Source: Venturia oleaginea
Lineage: Eukaryota > Ascomycota > Dothideomycetes > Venturiales > Venturiaceae
DNA: 64,000 nucleotides
Direction of reading: 5' to 3'
Assembly (NCBI GenBank): GCA_013176395.1
Contig: JABMLP010000017.1
Coordinates: forward strand, 1,054,001 to 1,118,000
Part shown: one piece after another, positions 23,039 to 33,846 of the stretch
How positions within the stretch are numbered: the stretch's first letter is position 1
How the letters are laid out: each line of letters begins with the position of its first letter
The notes under the pieces: generated by a model
Seen by the model: only the letters and a program-made list of their open reading frames with translations
What the model was told of the DNA's origin: nothing
The model's database searches: none
Made by a program: the position numbers and the translations under genes

Positions 23039-24128
23039 ATGGGTAAAATCGGGAGAATAGCGTGCATTGCCACGCCTATGGCTATGACAATAGCTTCTTT
23101 GCTCCTTCTCATCGTCGTCTTCCTAGGAGGCATGAACAAGAACGATGAGAACCTCAGCTCACTATATTACTTCAAGGTGAGCCCAAAGAAGCTGCCTCTC
23201 GAATCCATCAATGCTAACAAGCTCGTCTAGGCCGACACCACAAACTTCAAACACAACATAACTTCGACGGGAGGCTTTGCAAAAGCTTTAGACAAGGTCA
23301 ATCCTGAGCTCCGCACCTTCATCGACACCCTCGTTTCTACCAACCGCAACTCTCCACTCGATGACGTCTATGAGATTTATCTATGGAACTACTGCTCGGG
23401 AAACAAGAACAGCACTGATGGAGTCACGCTGACGAAGTGCTCGGATCGTAAAGCCAATTTCTGGTTCAACCCGGTCGAGGTCTGGAATTTGAATGGGACT
23501 GGTGCTGCGAGCGTCTTTCCTAAGGAGGTCCAGAACGGCTTGAACGTGTACCAGAAGGTTAGCAAGTGGATGTTCATCGCGTATGTGGTTGCACTCGTTG
23601 CCACCATCGTGAACGTCATTACTGGAATCTTCGCCGTCTGCTCGAGATGGGGTAGCTGCGTGACGTCTATCGTTGCATCGGTTAGTCTTGGAGTATCTCT
23701 TTTCTATCGAAGCAGTTCTCTAACATGACAATTAGGTCGCCTGCCTCTTTACCTTCCTCGCCGCACTCACATCCACAATCCTCTTTTCGACGCTGACAGG
23801 CGCTTTTAATTCCGTTCTTGGAGGCTATGGCATCAAGCTCACCATCGGCACAAAGGTCATGGCTTTGGACTGGCTCGCCTTCGCCTTCTCCCTCGGCGCA
23901 TCCCTCTTCTGGGCAATCAGTACCTGTTGCTGCTCAGGCAGCTCATCACACCCAAAGAACAAGAACCGCAGTGGAGAAAAGGGCGGCTCAGCCCCCTTCG
24001 CCACACGAGGATACGCTCCCCTCGGCGAGGGACAGGGCCACGAAATGGGCAAAGTAAGTGCCGGCAAGGGCGGTAGCTCGCCGTACGTCGGTCGAGAAAC
24101 GGCCTACGAGCCGTTCAGACACAACTAA
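23039..24128 (+). CDS. SUR7/PalI-family plasma membrane protein
   Basis: Three exons, 23039-23176, 23231-23680 and 23736-24128 (introns 54 and 55 nt, both phase 0), 326 aa. One N-terminal hydrophobic segment (residues ~10-31) is followed by a ~120-residue external loop containing the SUR7-type signature WNYCSGN...CSDRKANFWFNP. Three more membrane spans follow (KWMFIAYVVALVATIVNV; ACLFTFLAALTSTILF; ALDWLAFAFSLGASLFWAIS), ending at a CCC palmitoylation-like cluster and a Gly/Ser-rich cytosolic tail. The family includes eisosome/MCC protein Sur7 and pH-sensor PalI; both organise the cell cortex. Which subfamily cannot be decided here. Confidence 0.9.
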
Positions 24129-24646
24129 TTCTTTGGACGTGAACGGATCTTATGAGCGCGAACGAAAAGCGGGTTACTTTGAGTTGGATACCCTTGATTG
24201 ATGAATCATGGTTTTGTCATGACATGGTTTCGTTTCTCTTGCATATATGTTGTGTTTGCATAGCGAGCGATGATTGGCGTTTGGATGAATGGATGGATGG
24301 ATGGGATGGGCTATCTACTGGAAGGCATATTGGTATTGGAGAGTGGGATCGACTTAGATGTCTCATATTAAGACACGGATTACTCAATGCGTGATATATC
24401 CTCCTTGATATGTGATTCTGATGACGCCGCAAGTGGGTCGCCAATTGTCTGCGTATACCGTGCAACTCTTTTGCATACCTATATACTACCCGATTTCAGA
24501 TCCACATCGATGAATGCCTGACAATTCGATATCAGAAATTGCCAGAAACTAATCGGTATCGATGTTGAGCTGAGGGATTATAGATATTGATCCGTCCTCG
24601 GCATCTGACAAGCGGCAAGGAGGCTGGAATGGAATGATACACCGAC
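24129..24646. other. intergenic interval before the retroelement-like insertion
   Basis: About 520 bp; contains the 3' flank of the SUR7-family gene and a short ATGGATGGATGG run near 24,290. No gene seen. Confidence 0.5.
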
Positions 24647-26278
24647 TGTAACATCTCCGCAAGAAAAACACCACACACAGCGAGAACTCAATTTTTGGAA
24701 TTTACAGAATTATCATCTAAAGATCATCAAAACACCTCTGCCAGTGGCCGCTCCGGCCTCTAGAGGCCATCGCGCGTCCCTCAGCGTCGATGAGATACCT
24801 CTAGAGTCGCCGTCGCGGCCACGGCATAGCAAGCACACGAATACATGAGCAAGCTACACGAACGATGCGTCCACCAAAGACAACAGCAACCATCTAGTCA
24901 CTATCTCCCGGCTAGTCCATCACCCCAGATGACACTGCAACGCTACGAGTCGACGAGTCACCGCTAGAACGGCAATACCTTCAACACAACTCAAACACCA
25001 GACGCCCGGTGTGCAACAATCGACACCACACACCACTGCAACGACTAGACAACCTCTCCCAACGTCTTGGCAAACCGTTCTGCTACAAGCTGTTGCCCAG
25101 AGCCTTGAGCCTCTCCCCAAACTGTTGCCTCCCAGTTATGGCATTGGCAAGAGTAGGTGCGCGACACAGTAAGTAGTAAGGACGCATAGAAGGAGCTTAT
25201 TGGCGGCAAATCCCCTCCCTGTAAGCTAGCAGACGTAGCCTTGAGCCTCTCCCCAGACTGTTGCGTCCCAGTTATGGCATTGGCAAGAGTAGGAGCGCGA
25301 TATAGCAAGCAGGGAGAGCGACTAGCAGCAGATAGGCTCCGACTATAAGACGACAGGTCTACAACACAATCGGTGCGACACGATACGGCAGCTGCTAGAG
25401 AACCTCATCTACTATCGTCTCCGCAAACCGTCCTGCTGCAAGGTGATGTTCAGAGCCTTGAGCCTCTCCCCAAACTGTTGCGTCCCAGTTATGGCATTGG
25501 CAAGAGTAGGTGCGCGACACAGTAAGTAGTAAGGACGCATAGAAGGAGCCTATTGGCGGCAAATCTCCTCCCTGTAAGCTAGCAGACGTAGCCTTGAGCC
25601 TCTCCCCAGACTGTTGCGTCCCAGTTATGGCATTGGCAAGAGTAGGAGCGCGATATAGCAAGCAGGGAGAGCGACTAGCAGCAGGTAGGCTCCGACTATA
25701 AGACGGCAAGTCTATAGCACGATCGGCGCCATACAATACGGCAGCTACCAGACGGCCTCGTCTACGGGCATACCCGGAGTATCACACCCAAGCAGCGAAA
25801 TCACAACTACGATGGTTACTATTGTCTCCAGCATCACACAACCAAATACACTGCCGCATAGGAATCTGGTGCAAGGCAACTTTCACAAGCAGAAACATAC
25901 TTAGGGAACCCATTGGCCCGAGGGATAAGGCGAAACAGATAGACAAAGCTGAGCACTAGAGGGAGACTGTAGGTAGAAGGATAGCGAAACACGAGGCATT
26001 GCCTCTTGAGTCTACATAGCACAGATATACTAGCAGAGTAACCAGTATCTACAAGAGCCCGCGGGCATCTGGAGATACTGGTTAGGGGAAAAGGGGGAGG
26101 ACCGAGGGGACAGCTGGTCTTGTTTCAGTGAATGGGGCGAAGTGGGGCGCGGTGGATTATATAATCTATCACGTGTCGGCTGTCTGATGAAGTCCTCCTA
26201 ACCGGACATAGCTGCGTGATTAAGCGGCTGCAACCGAGTAGGATAAAATCAATCAATCAATCAATGTAACATCTCCGC
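24647..26278 (+). mobile_element. 1.6-kb non-coding insertion with 14-bp target duplication, LINE/SINE-like
   Basis: The 14-mer TGTAACATCTCCGC occurs at 24647-24660 and again at 26265-26278, and the sequence just before the second copy is a simple repeat tail, GGATAAAATC(AATC)n. A target duplication of this length plus a short 3' simple-repeat tail is the classic footprint of target-primed reverse transcription. The insert would be read on the plus strand. It encodes no reverse transcriptase, so it is a truncated LINE or a non-autonomous derivative. The interior holds a 353-bp tandem duplication. Outside the 14-mer the two flanks diverge at once, which rules out long terminal repeats. Confidence 0.55.
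25036..25760. repeat. 353-bp tandem duplication with internal subrepeats
   Basis: Two copies of a 353-bp unit lie head to tail (about 25036-25388 and 25389-25741) with a few dozen differences, followed by the start of a third copy (CAGCTACCAGACGGCCTC). Each unit itself contains two related blocks about 136 bp apart that share AGCCTTGAGCCTCTCCCC and CAGTTATGGCATTGGCAAG, so the core block appears four times. Both strands read open through parts of it, but that is a consequence of repetition. Confidence 0.85.
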
Positions 26279-26764
26279 GCATGAACTTCATCACGTTAAC
26301 AACGTTGAAAAGTAACAAACCATGCATTGTCAGCCTGATAAAAGTGCGCCCCAGGACGATTTTAACGAGTTTAATTGGTATCAATTGGTAGGTAGGTTAA
26401 CCGTCATGTAAATTTCAAGATTTGATGTCATTGATTGGTGAATTAACCCTGCTAGAGACCTGTTGTCATTGGTTAAATATCGCTCATTAGTAGTGTATGT
26501 ACACCATTGCTATTCTGCCCCAAAGGTTCTTTCGCTTGAATCAAGCTTAAAGGTACTATGAATCCATCGAGGAATACATACATACTATCGAAGTGTGCTA
26601 GGCGCCCGATGACATGTACCCACTTTTTGTTGCGTCTTCACGCCCTTCGACATTCACGCCCTTCGACGTCGAAAATGTTGCGGATAATTCACCGAATGCT
26701 AAAAAAGAGCTCGAAGTCTCCTTATTCACTTTGACTGATTGCTCCTGGTTCACAACATCCAACC
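26279..26764. other. intergenic interval, promoter side of the MFS gene
   Basis: About 490 bp between the insertion's target duplication and the transporter ATG. No coding region supported. Confidence 0.45.
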
Positions 26765-28153
26765 ATGTCCAACACTGCCACAACAGCCAGAACATCTTTC
26801 GAGCTCCAAAATTGGAGTGAATCTGGTGGAAGGACAAGTCCTTTATCATTACCAAGAGAAGGGTACACGATCGAGAGCTGGGAGCAAGAAACTCATACCT
26901 CACAGCAACTAGATGCCGTTGACGGAGGACTTCCGGCATGGCGGGTTCTGATCGGCGGATTCGTATTCGAGGCTCTACTCTGGGGCTTCCCAATCTCCTT
27001 CGGTGTCTTCCAGGATTACTACTCAACTCTTCCACGATTTTCCGAGAGCGAGAATAACATCGCCTTGATCGGAACGATGGCTCAAGGCTCTTGTTACTTG
27101 GGAGCACCGTTCAGCGCCGCCCTCACCAAGAGATTTCCACGTTACCAACGACAGATTATTTGGTTTGCCTGGCCTCTTTGTATTGGCGGGTTGGTGGCTG
27201 CGTCGTTTGCTAATACGATTGGTGGCCTCATCGCGACGCAGGGGATCATGTATGGTGTGGGCTTCATCACTTTGACATACCCCATCATCTCTATGATTAA
27301 TGAGTATTGGATTGCTCGTAAGGGGATGGCTTTTGGTCTCGTCTCTGCGTCTTCTGGAGCTTCGGGAGCGGTGATGCCATTCATCATTCAAGCTCTTCTC
27401 TCTCGGTATGGCTATAAAACTACTCTCCGCGCCATAGCTGTCGCCATGGCTGTTCTGACCGGCCCTTTACTACCTGTCTTCAGAGGCCGCCTTCCACCCT
27501 CTGAGCGATCGCAAGCAGCGAAGACAAATTGGTCTTTCATTCGCAAGCCACTCTTCTTCATCTATGCCCTCTCAACTTTACTCTATGGCCTCGGATTCTT
27601 CTTCCCACTCTTCTATCTACCATCCTACGCCACCTCACTCGGTCTGCGCGCCACCCAAGGCGCTCTCCTCCTATCCCTCATGGCCACCTTCCAAATCCTC
27701 GGACAATTCTTCTTCGGATACCTCTCCGATCGCAACATCTCCGCCGGGACCCTCTGCTCAATCTGCACCCTCGTCTCCACCATCGTCGTCTTCAGCACCT
27801 GGGGAACCGCCAAAGCACTACCCCTCCTCATCATCTTCAGCATCATCTACGGGTTTTTCGCCTCGGCGTTCTCAACGTTGAGAGTGGCAATGGGCCAGGC
27901 CGTGAGTGATGATTCGAGTTCTGTCGTGGCGACGTATAGTATCTTTGTCTTTCTTCAGGGGATTGGTAATATACTTGCCGGACCTCTTAGTGCCGGGCTG
28001 TTGGCTCAGAGAGTAGAAAGAAGCGAGTATGGCATTGAGAGATATAAGAATATGGTTATTTTCACAGGTGCATGTATGTTTGGGAGCGCGGCTGTTTTAG
28101 CAATGTGGTGGTGTCGACCGTCTTCAGTTCGTAACTTGGTAGGAAGAAATTGA
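26765..28153 (+). CDS. MFS transporter, monocarboxylate (SLC16/MCT) type
   Basis: Intronless 462-aa frame. A ~60-residue hydrophilic N-terminus is followed by 12 predicted membrane helices in two groups, with a cytosolic loop around residues 235-255. Diagnostic words are LPAWRVLIGGFV at helix 1, SFGVFQDYY after it, EYWIARKGMAFGLVSASSGASGAV (helix 5 region, typical of fungal MCT-like proteins) and FGYLSDRNIS between helices 8 and 9. Fungal members move monocarboxylates, riboflavin or siderophore-related compounds, and many are of unknown substrate; none can be assigned here. It precedes the HET gene on the same strand with an 809-bp gap, so co-transcription is unlikely. Confidence 0.9.
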   Translation: MSNTATTARTSFELQNWSESGGRTSPLSLPREGYTIESWEQETHTSQQLDAVDGGLPAWRVLIGGFVFEALLWGFPISFGVFQDYYSTLPRFSESENNIALIGTMAQGSCYLGAPFSAALTKRFPRYQRQIIWFAWPLCIGGLVAASFANTIGGLIATQGIMYGVGFITLTYPIISMINEYWIARKGMAFGLVSASSGASGAVMPFIIQALLSRYGYKTTLRAIAVAMAVLTGPLLPVFRGRLPPSERSQAAKTNWSFIRKPLFFIYALSTLLYGLGFFFPLFYLPSYATSLGLRATQGALLLSLMATFQILGQFFFGYLSDRNISAGTLCSICTLVSTIVVFSTWGTAKALPLLIIFSIIYGFFASAFSTLRVAMGQAVSDDSSSVVATYSIFVFLQGIGNILAGPLSAGLLAQRVERSEYGIERYKNMVIFTGACMFGSAAVLAMWWCRPSSVRNLVGRN

Positions 28154-28962
28154 GTGTCTACGAGCATCTCAATGGTTATATCGAAGACACTCTGACCACT
28201 TTTCGGACTCACTTTCTTCTCCTCATCACACTCGATGCACTTTGGGGTTATCAATTCATCTCCTTCCCATCTCACAACTAAAACCGACCTTGCCACTTTC
28301 CGTTATTCACTCTCTGTTCATAGCAGGATAGGCGGGAGGAACCTATCTCCCTAGTTCAACGTCGAGTACGATGTTGCATGATTGTTGTGATATAGTACGT
28401 TACCGAGTCATTGAGAGTAGAAGAATCCAAGGCAAATATTTCAAAGCAAAATGATTAAAAGTAGAAGCGTAAGAGGATCGACTTTCCAATCGTAGAAGAC
28501 GATGCGTGGCTCAAAGTTTCCAAGAATCCTCCTTGTCATACGCGAGCAGTTGAAGTCGTGGGACGTGCGCCAACTGTCATGAGTACAAGTCTGCAGTCTA
28601 CACTACAGAGCGATCCTCATCCTTCCCTTCGCCTCCGCAACCTCATGTACGTCTCTATCGCGCAACGCTTTGGTGCCTGCCAACTCAAAGAGATCCTTCG
28701 CTGTAGCATCGAGTAATACCATTCCAGTCCATGCAGGCTGACACCGCCACGTACTGTACATTACTGAGGGAATCTCGTGTTTCGCTTATCCAGCAGTCAT
28801 CCAATGGAATATTTCAGATTCTTGCTGACCGGCACAGGATAACAGACGCATGCACGCCATGTATCGCATTGCTGACTCTGCAGCTAAGGATGCGTTGTCT
28901 AGACATGATTCCAACAGAAATCGATTCCAAGCCCTCATCTCACCAAACACAATACCGCAACC
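28154..28962. other. intergenic interval
   Basis: About 810 bp between the transporter and the HET gene, both on the plus strand. No reading frame with recognisable content. Confidence 0.5.
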
Positions 28963-31181
28963 ATGCTTTGCGAGCTTTGTCAGAGCATGGAGTGGGACCA
29001 TCTTGATCAAGGTATGAACAATGTCGGTGTTCCGGGCTACGCACATCATCAAAGCTTTGCAGAGCTCTCCACCTGCACAGATTGCGCTTTCTGTGCCTTG
29101 GTACTTCAAGCCATATCGATTGAAGATAGTCTCCAGAGTGGGCATCAGGGATGGCGACAACACCCTATCTACTTGCGCGCCTTCCCCTCGAGCGACCCGC
29201 TGGGAGACGAAGAAAATAAGTCGAACTTGCTGGTGTATTGTACACCTGAAGCCAAAGACGAGATCGGACAGAAGCCTCTAGTAATCTTCGGTTTATATTT
29301 GGACGAGGCAGAAGAGAGTCTAGAGAATTTTGGAATGTACTGTCGAGCCCTCGATATTTCGAAGAAGGAATTCAACTGACAGTAATCTGCAGACAAAGAC
29401 CCGGACCAGCCTCAACATTTGTGCAGGGAAGACCTGTGAGCTCAAGTTCAAGTTCTGACGAGTGCTTTCGTCTTGCCAATGCATGGCTAGATCAATGTAC
29501 CGGACGAAAACGACAATCAAATCTGCCTCGTCGTCCTCACCATGGAGTAATGCAGACATTCGTACCGCTTGTCTCCGGCGAAGGTTTCTTTCCTACCAGG
29601 ACCATTGATGTTGGACCTGAGAACGGATCATGTGAACCACGTCTCGTGAATCACGGCGCGACAAATGCTACAAGCATTCCTCCTGCCTATGTCACACTCA
29701 GCCATTGCTGGGGCGGGTCGTCACCTCTGACCACTAAACTTCCAACTCTCCGAGAAAGAGAAACTTCCATCCCACTGGATTCAATGCCAAAAACATTTCA
29801 CGATGCAGTCATCATCACAAGAAAATTAGGCATCCGTTATCTTTGGATCGACTCACTATGCATCATCCAAGACTCGCCCGAAGACTGGAAGACACAAGCG
29901 GCGCTCATGGGGAAAGTCTACAAGAATGGAACACTAAACATTGCTGCGAACATTGGCCGAGGATGCCACGATGGCATCTTTTCCAGCCGCGAAAATGTCT
30001 CAAACTCGGTCCAGCTACCTCTGAAGAGCAAGAAACACAATATCTCCGCCCATATGCGTGTCCGTCTCGGAAAGTGGGACTACTTCAGACCAAGTATCAT
30101 GGGCGACGCAAGCACGATCTCCAGCCGCGGATGGGTACTCCAGGAGAGCGTCTTATCGCCTCGAACTCTTCATTACTCCAAGCAGCAAATGCTATGGGAG
30201 TGCGAGCATTTGACATTCGCAGAAGCTTGTCTATTACCGATTGGCATCAATGAAACGTACAAGGGGAGGTTGCTGAGTAGACTGGATTCTAACAAGATGG
30301 TGCGACCTGGCTCACTTTTTCGAAGTGGCACTGCCCAGGAACGACGGGCAGCGATCTACTTCTCTTGGCTTACCCTTGTGGAAAACTATACAAGCCGTAG
30401 CCTGAAATTCCCATCGGACGTGTTCGAAGCACTCGGTGGTGTTGCAGCCGAATTTCAGGCTGAGCTTGACGATAGATACCTTGCCGGACTTTTCGAGGGC
30501 GACCTGCTGACCAGTCTCCTCTGGCAGGTTGTAGATCCAGCTTCAGCGAAGAGAAGAGTCAAACCATCCGTTACCTCCTGGAGTTGGGCTTCAATTATCG
30601 GACCGGTCAAACCCGGGATTGCTGTGAACTCCAACATGGCAGCCCCCACACTCGTTGGCGAGTGCACTGCCAAAATCATCGAAGCCACAGTTACCAAAAT
30701 GGACGGCACTACCGCTGGCACGTGTGAATTTACGGATATCAACTCAGGTCGTCTTGTACTTGAGGGACACATGCTTCGACAAAGCGACGTCAAAGATCTA
30801 CAAGATCTTTGTTACCTCCGCACTGATGCGCAGAGTTTCCCGGAACGATCTACGACAATCCCCAATAATGAGGCGTCCAGATATGGTAGATACCACTTTG
30901 ACACGGAGGAGGATGCGAAGGCGCTGCCGAACCGGCCGTTTGCAATCTTGCATATGGGTATTTGGGAGTGGTGGTGGCGCGGGACGAATAGCTGGTTCAA
31001 CCGTAAATTCACTGGATTGTTGTTAAGAGCGCTTGGTGATTCGGGATGGGGAGTTTATGAACGTATTGGAACTGTTACGATGGAAGTTGTTTTCCACAAC
31101 GTCACCTTGGAGAGTTTGTTTGAGCCGGGGGATGAGGAGTTTATCCAGAATTGGGAAAGGAGGACCATCACCATTGTTTAG
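28963..31181 (+). CDS. HET-domain (heterokaryon incompatibility) protein
   Basis: Two exons, 28963-29336 and 29393-31181, with a 56-nt intron (CTGAC branch) whose removal gives a continuous 720-aa protein. The N-terminus has a Cys-containing start (MLCELCQSMEW and CTDCAFCALV) common in this family. The HET domain follows at about residues 215-370 with its three blocks: AYVTLSHCWGG; YLWIDSLCIIQDSPEDW; and SRGWVLQESVLSPRTLHY. The C-terminal ~300 residues carry the usual variable region without a recognised repeat domain. HET proteins trigger programmed cell death on encounter with non-self; TIR-like folds are known in the family. The reading frame appears intact, so it may be functional. Confidence 0.92.
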
Positions 31182-31256
31182 ATAATATGGGCAGATCCCG
31201 ACTCGAATAACTCTTAACGTCGCCCAAAAACAAGACCAAAATCAACCTAAATCTCA

Positions 31257-31508
31257 CCTACTCTCCCCCTCCCCCTCCCCACTACCCCTCTTCAACCCAC
31301 CCCACCTCTCAAAAGCCCCCATATCAACATCAACACAATCCAAAATCCTCCCAACAGTCTGCCTCACAATATGATCATGGTGCATATGAGTGTTGGTCTC
31401 GGATGTTATGTCATCTGATGATGGTGATTGAGTTGCCGTGTCGAGGTGGTTCGACGTAGGATGGTTTGATGCATTATATTCCGTCGTAACCTTCGAGCAT
31501 ATACGCAT
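31257..31508 (-). pseudogene. pad1: Pad1/UbiX flavin prenyltransferase, C-terminal remnant
   Basis: Minus-strand reading ends in HIVRQTVGRILDCVDVDMG followed by FERWGGL, matching the last helix and C-terminal 'RWG' of the UbiX/Pad1 family (pattern IVxxxVGRILDxxxI...RWG). Only about 35 residues can be assigned; upstream, toward 31508, the sequence no longer resembles the family and the flavin- and dimethylallyl-phosphate-binding portion is absent. Pad1 makes prenylated FMN, the cofactor of Fdc1, and it lies head to head with an fdc1 relic here, which supports the identification. It is a decayed gene rather than a truncated functional one. Confidence 0.5.
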
Positions 31509-31657
31509 CCTGTCCTCTGCCCGAGTGCTAACTTTACTTCCTTCGTCATAGTCTCAAACAACAGCAATCAAGAAGTTTGGAGCTCGCTGATTTCGGCAAT
31601 CTCGGAAACTTCGGCGGAGCCCGCGATTGGTCGAGAAATGATATCTCACCAGTAACC

Positions 31658-32309
31658 ATGTCAGAGCAACCAGTCCACCTCAGCTTCCGCTCCTTCGTCG
31701 AAGCACTCAAAGCCGACAACGATCTCGTCGAGATCAACGAAGAGATTGATCCCGACCTCGAAACAATCGCTCGCAGCACACTATAATTGGCACACTATGC
31801 GCGGCTGAGATGCGCCAATTATGCCAGGACGCTGGCTTGCCAGTTCTGCAGGCAATGGCCCAGTTTGAGAGCATGGTGACCTGGGTCGCTCTTCAGATCG
31901 ATACTTCCAAGCTTCGCCGAATGCATATCAAACCAGAAGTCTTCCGCGAACAGATCGGTGAACTCATTTTCGGCCACAAGGTCGGATACACGATTCATCG
32001 TCTCGTTCTTGTTGGAGGAGACATCGACGTTTATAATTTCAAGGACATGATGTTTACGTTTTCAACCAGATGCAGGCCTGATACCAACGAATTGTTCTAC
32101 CAGGACTGTCGGGGATTCCCTTTGGTACCGTACATGAGCCATAGATCCGCGTCGCCGACAACCGGGGAAAGGTTGTCTCGGATGCTCTAATGCCGGTAGA
32201 GTATACGACGGGCAGAGACTGGGAGCTCGCAGACTTCAAGCACTGGTATCCAGAGAAGCTTCAGAAGAGCGTTGAGAGCCAGCCGCTGGGGCGCGTGGGG
32301 GTTTGCTGA
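31658..32309 (+). pseudogene. fdc1: Fdc1/CdcA-type (UbiD) decarboxylase with large internal deletion
   Basis: The start (ATG 31658) reads [19 protein letters not shown]...EEIDPDLE, the conserved UbiD N-terminus. After about 40 residues the text jumps, near 31775, to [59 protein letters not shown] and GFPLVPYMSH, which belong to the last third of Fdc1. Roughly 300 residues, including the prFMN/Mn site and the catalytic Glu-Arg-Glu set, are gone, and the junction changes frame with a TAA. A second frameshift near 32,135-32,165 separates PYMSH from [20 protein letters not shown]. Fdc1 decarboxylates cinnamate, ferulate and sorbate; this copy cannot. Confidence 0.88.
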
Positions 32310-32621
32310 AGGAAAGTAGATGGATGTATGATTACGGCAAATATGTGTTTTGGTCTGACAGTGACAGTGGTGGTGTGCAAGATGGCAAAGGACGAGATGG
32401 AGGTTCATATGGTGATAAGTTAACAAGTCTATTATTGTATTGCGGATGACGTACCGTCGTCAAAATCGTGACCCGTTCTTTTCAGCCAAGCCCGCACGGC
32501 TCGAGGAGCCTGAGGCATTTCCCTGAAGCCTATCCTTTTCTTTTCTTCTCCAAGCAATAACATCAATCCGCCCTCAAAAAGCTTCCGTTCCGTCCTGTAG
32601 TCAACGCTTCCCTCCACACCA

Positions 32622-33077
32622 ATGCTACCACAAGAGGCCGTTGATCGTAGTCTCAAGCGCAAGAGAAAGGGTCGAAGTTTCCGACCATGCTGTCCTTGCA
32701 GACAGCAGAAGGTCGCTTGTGACGGTTCCAGGCCTTGTAAAAGATGCATTGAGCGCTCGCAAGAACTATTCTGTGTTCCGAGCGCTTGAGACTGTGCCTG
32801 CTGGTACCGACAACCATCCAAACAAAACGGGCTCAATAATCTTCAGGGCGGTACAATTGGGATTGAGTCCGGCTCTCTACAACCGCAGGACCTGACCTCG
32901 GGCGCAGGGGAATCTCAGTTACTTCAGAATGAGAGCCAGGCTTTGCCCGACTTTGATTTCTCGTTTGATGCTGAGCTGTTCTCCACGGACCTTCTTTCAT
33001 TTCTCCCCGATGGGGCGGGTAATGGAGGGTTGGTGACGGATGATATTTTCGACTCGGTGTTTTGGGGCGGACAATAG
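32622..33077 (+). pseudogene. truncated Zn2Cys6 transcription factor (possible SdrA-type regulator)
   Basis: From ATG 32622 the frame encodes basic KRKRKGR followed by a full Zn2Cys6 cluster, CCPCRQQKVACDGSRPCKRC and a sixth Cys before FCVPSA, then a TGA at 32787-32789. The same frame then stays open another 95 codons, ending in an acidic, Phe-rich stretch (LPDFDFSFDAELFSTDLL) that could be an activation domain. A 72-nt intron with a weak donor (32775-32846) would remove the stop in frame. Even then the product would be ~127 residues, lacking the large middle homology region of fungal regulators. In Aspergillus niger the Zn2Cys6 regulator SdrA sits beside padA1 and cdcA; the same three-gene neighbourhood is seen here. 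Identity as SdrA is inference. Confidence 0.55.
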
Positions 33078-33631
33078 ACGCAGGAGAATTACTCCTTGAG
33101 ACGATCTCGATAGTCGAGGGCATATTTTATCGGTCTTTATGTATTTCCGTTTGCATTTGTTGGTGGTAAATTTGACTACTACCTACCAATTGCCCAAGGA
33201 AGTTGCATCGCCGTCGGTTGGCTCTTGGAGACTAATAGTCACTATGTATAATAAAGTGCATTGATTCGCTGGTGAAAAGAAAACTCCGAAGATCGCTTTT
33301 TTTATCTGTCCCTGCTGTTTCTGTCGCCCCTTTATCTGCAGGCGCCGTCAAAAAAACAGCGACATATCGAAGCGGGAATTCCTAAGTCAAGACCCACAGA
33401 CGGAGTTCTCAACTTCCCTTAATTCTAGAGTCTTACTAGAGAAGATTATCCGTGGTTGACTTTAGATAGTAAGTAAAGCCCCAGAGTATGACACAAAGGA
33501 AGCTTTAAAAAGGGCATATGGATAGAAATAGTATTACTGAATAAAAGTAGGTGTCTCCTCTACTTTCTTTGATTTTATAATGGGAATGTATATAAGTTAT
33601 ATCAAGATCTGCGTGGAAGTTATTTTCAATT
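33078..33631. other. intergenic interval up to the retrotransposon
   Basis: About 550 bp, AT-rich, without recognisable genes. It ends in the ATTTG target site of the LTR element. Confidence 0.5.
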
Positions 33632-33636
33632 ATTTG

Positions 33637-33812
33637 TGTTATGGGCATGGCCCATGGTTGGTATAGGCTAAGAGCCTAAGCCTGATTGAGCCTAGTATAG
33701 AGAAAGAACCTCATTGAGGTTCTCTGTTTGTAGATACCTTCACTCCTTAACGGAATCTAAACAATCTTTGGCTACGAGTATGCTGCGTCTTTCCAGCTAC
33801 CGTCCCGTAATA
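33637..33812 (+). repeat. 5' LTR
   Basis: 176 bp, beginning TGTTATGGGC and ending CCGTAATA. It matches the 3' LTR at all but one position that I could find (G versus T in TTAACGGAATC). The internal stretch AACCTCATTGAGGTT is a perfect palindrome-like hairpin. Confidence 0.95.
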
Positions 33813-33846
33813 TAGATTCAGTTCTTTACAAACCTAGGTGTACTTG

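Noticed and set aside
25045..25736. Minus-strand frames with repeated TLANAITGTQQSGERLK text
   Set aside because: The similarity is due to the 353-bp tandem duplication; the frames lack starts and domain features.
24647..26278. Interpretation of the 1.6-kb insertion as an LTR element
   Set aside because: Only 14 bp are shared between the ends and sequence diverges immediately beyond; no TG..CA terminal repeats and no coding domains.
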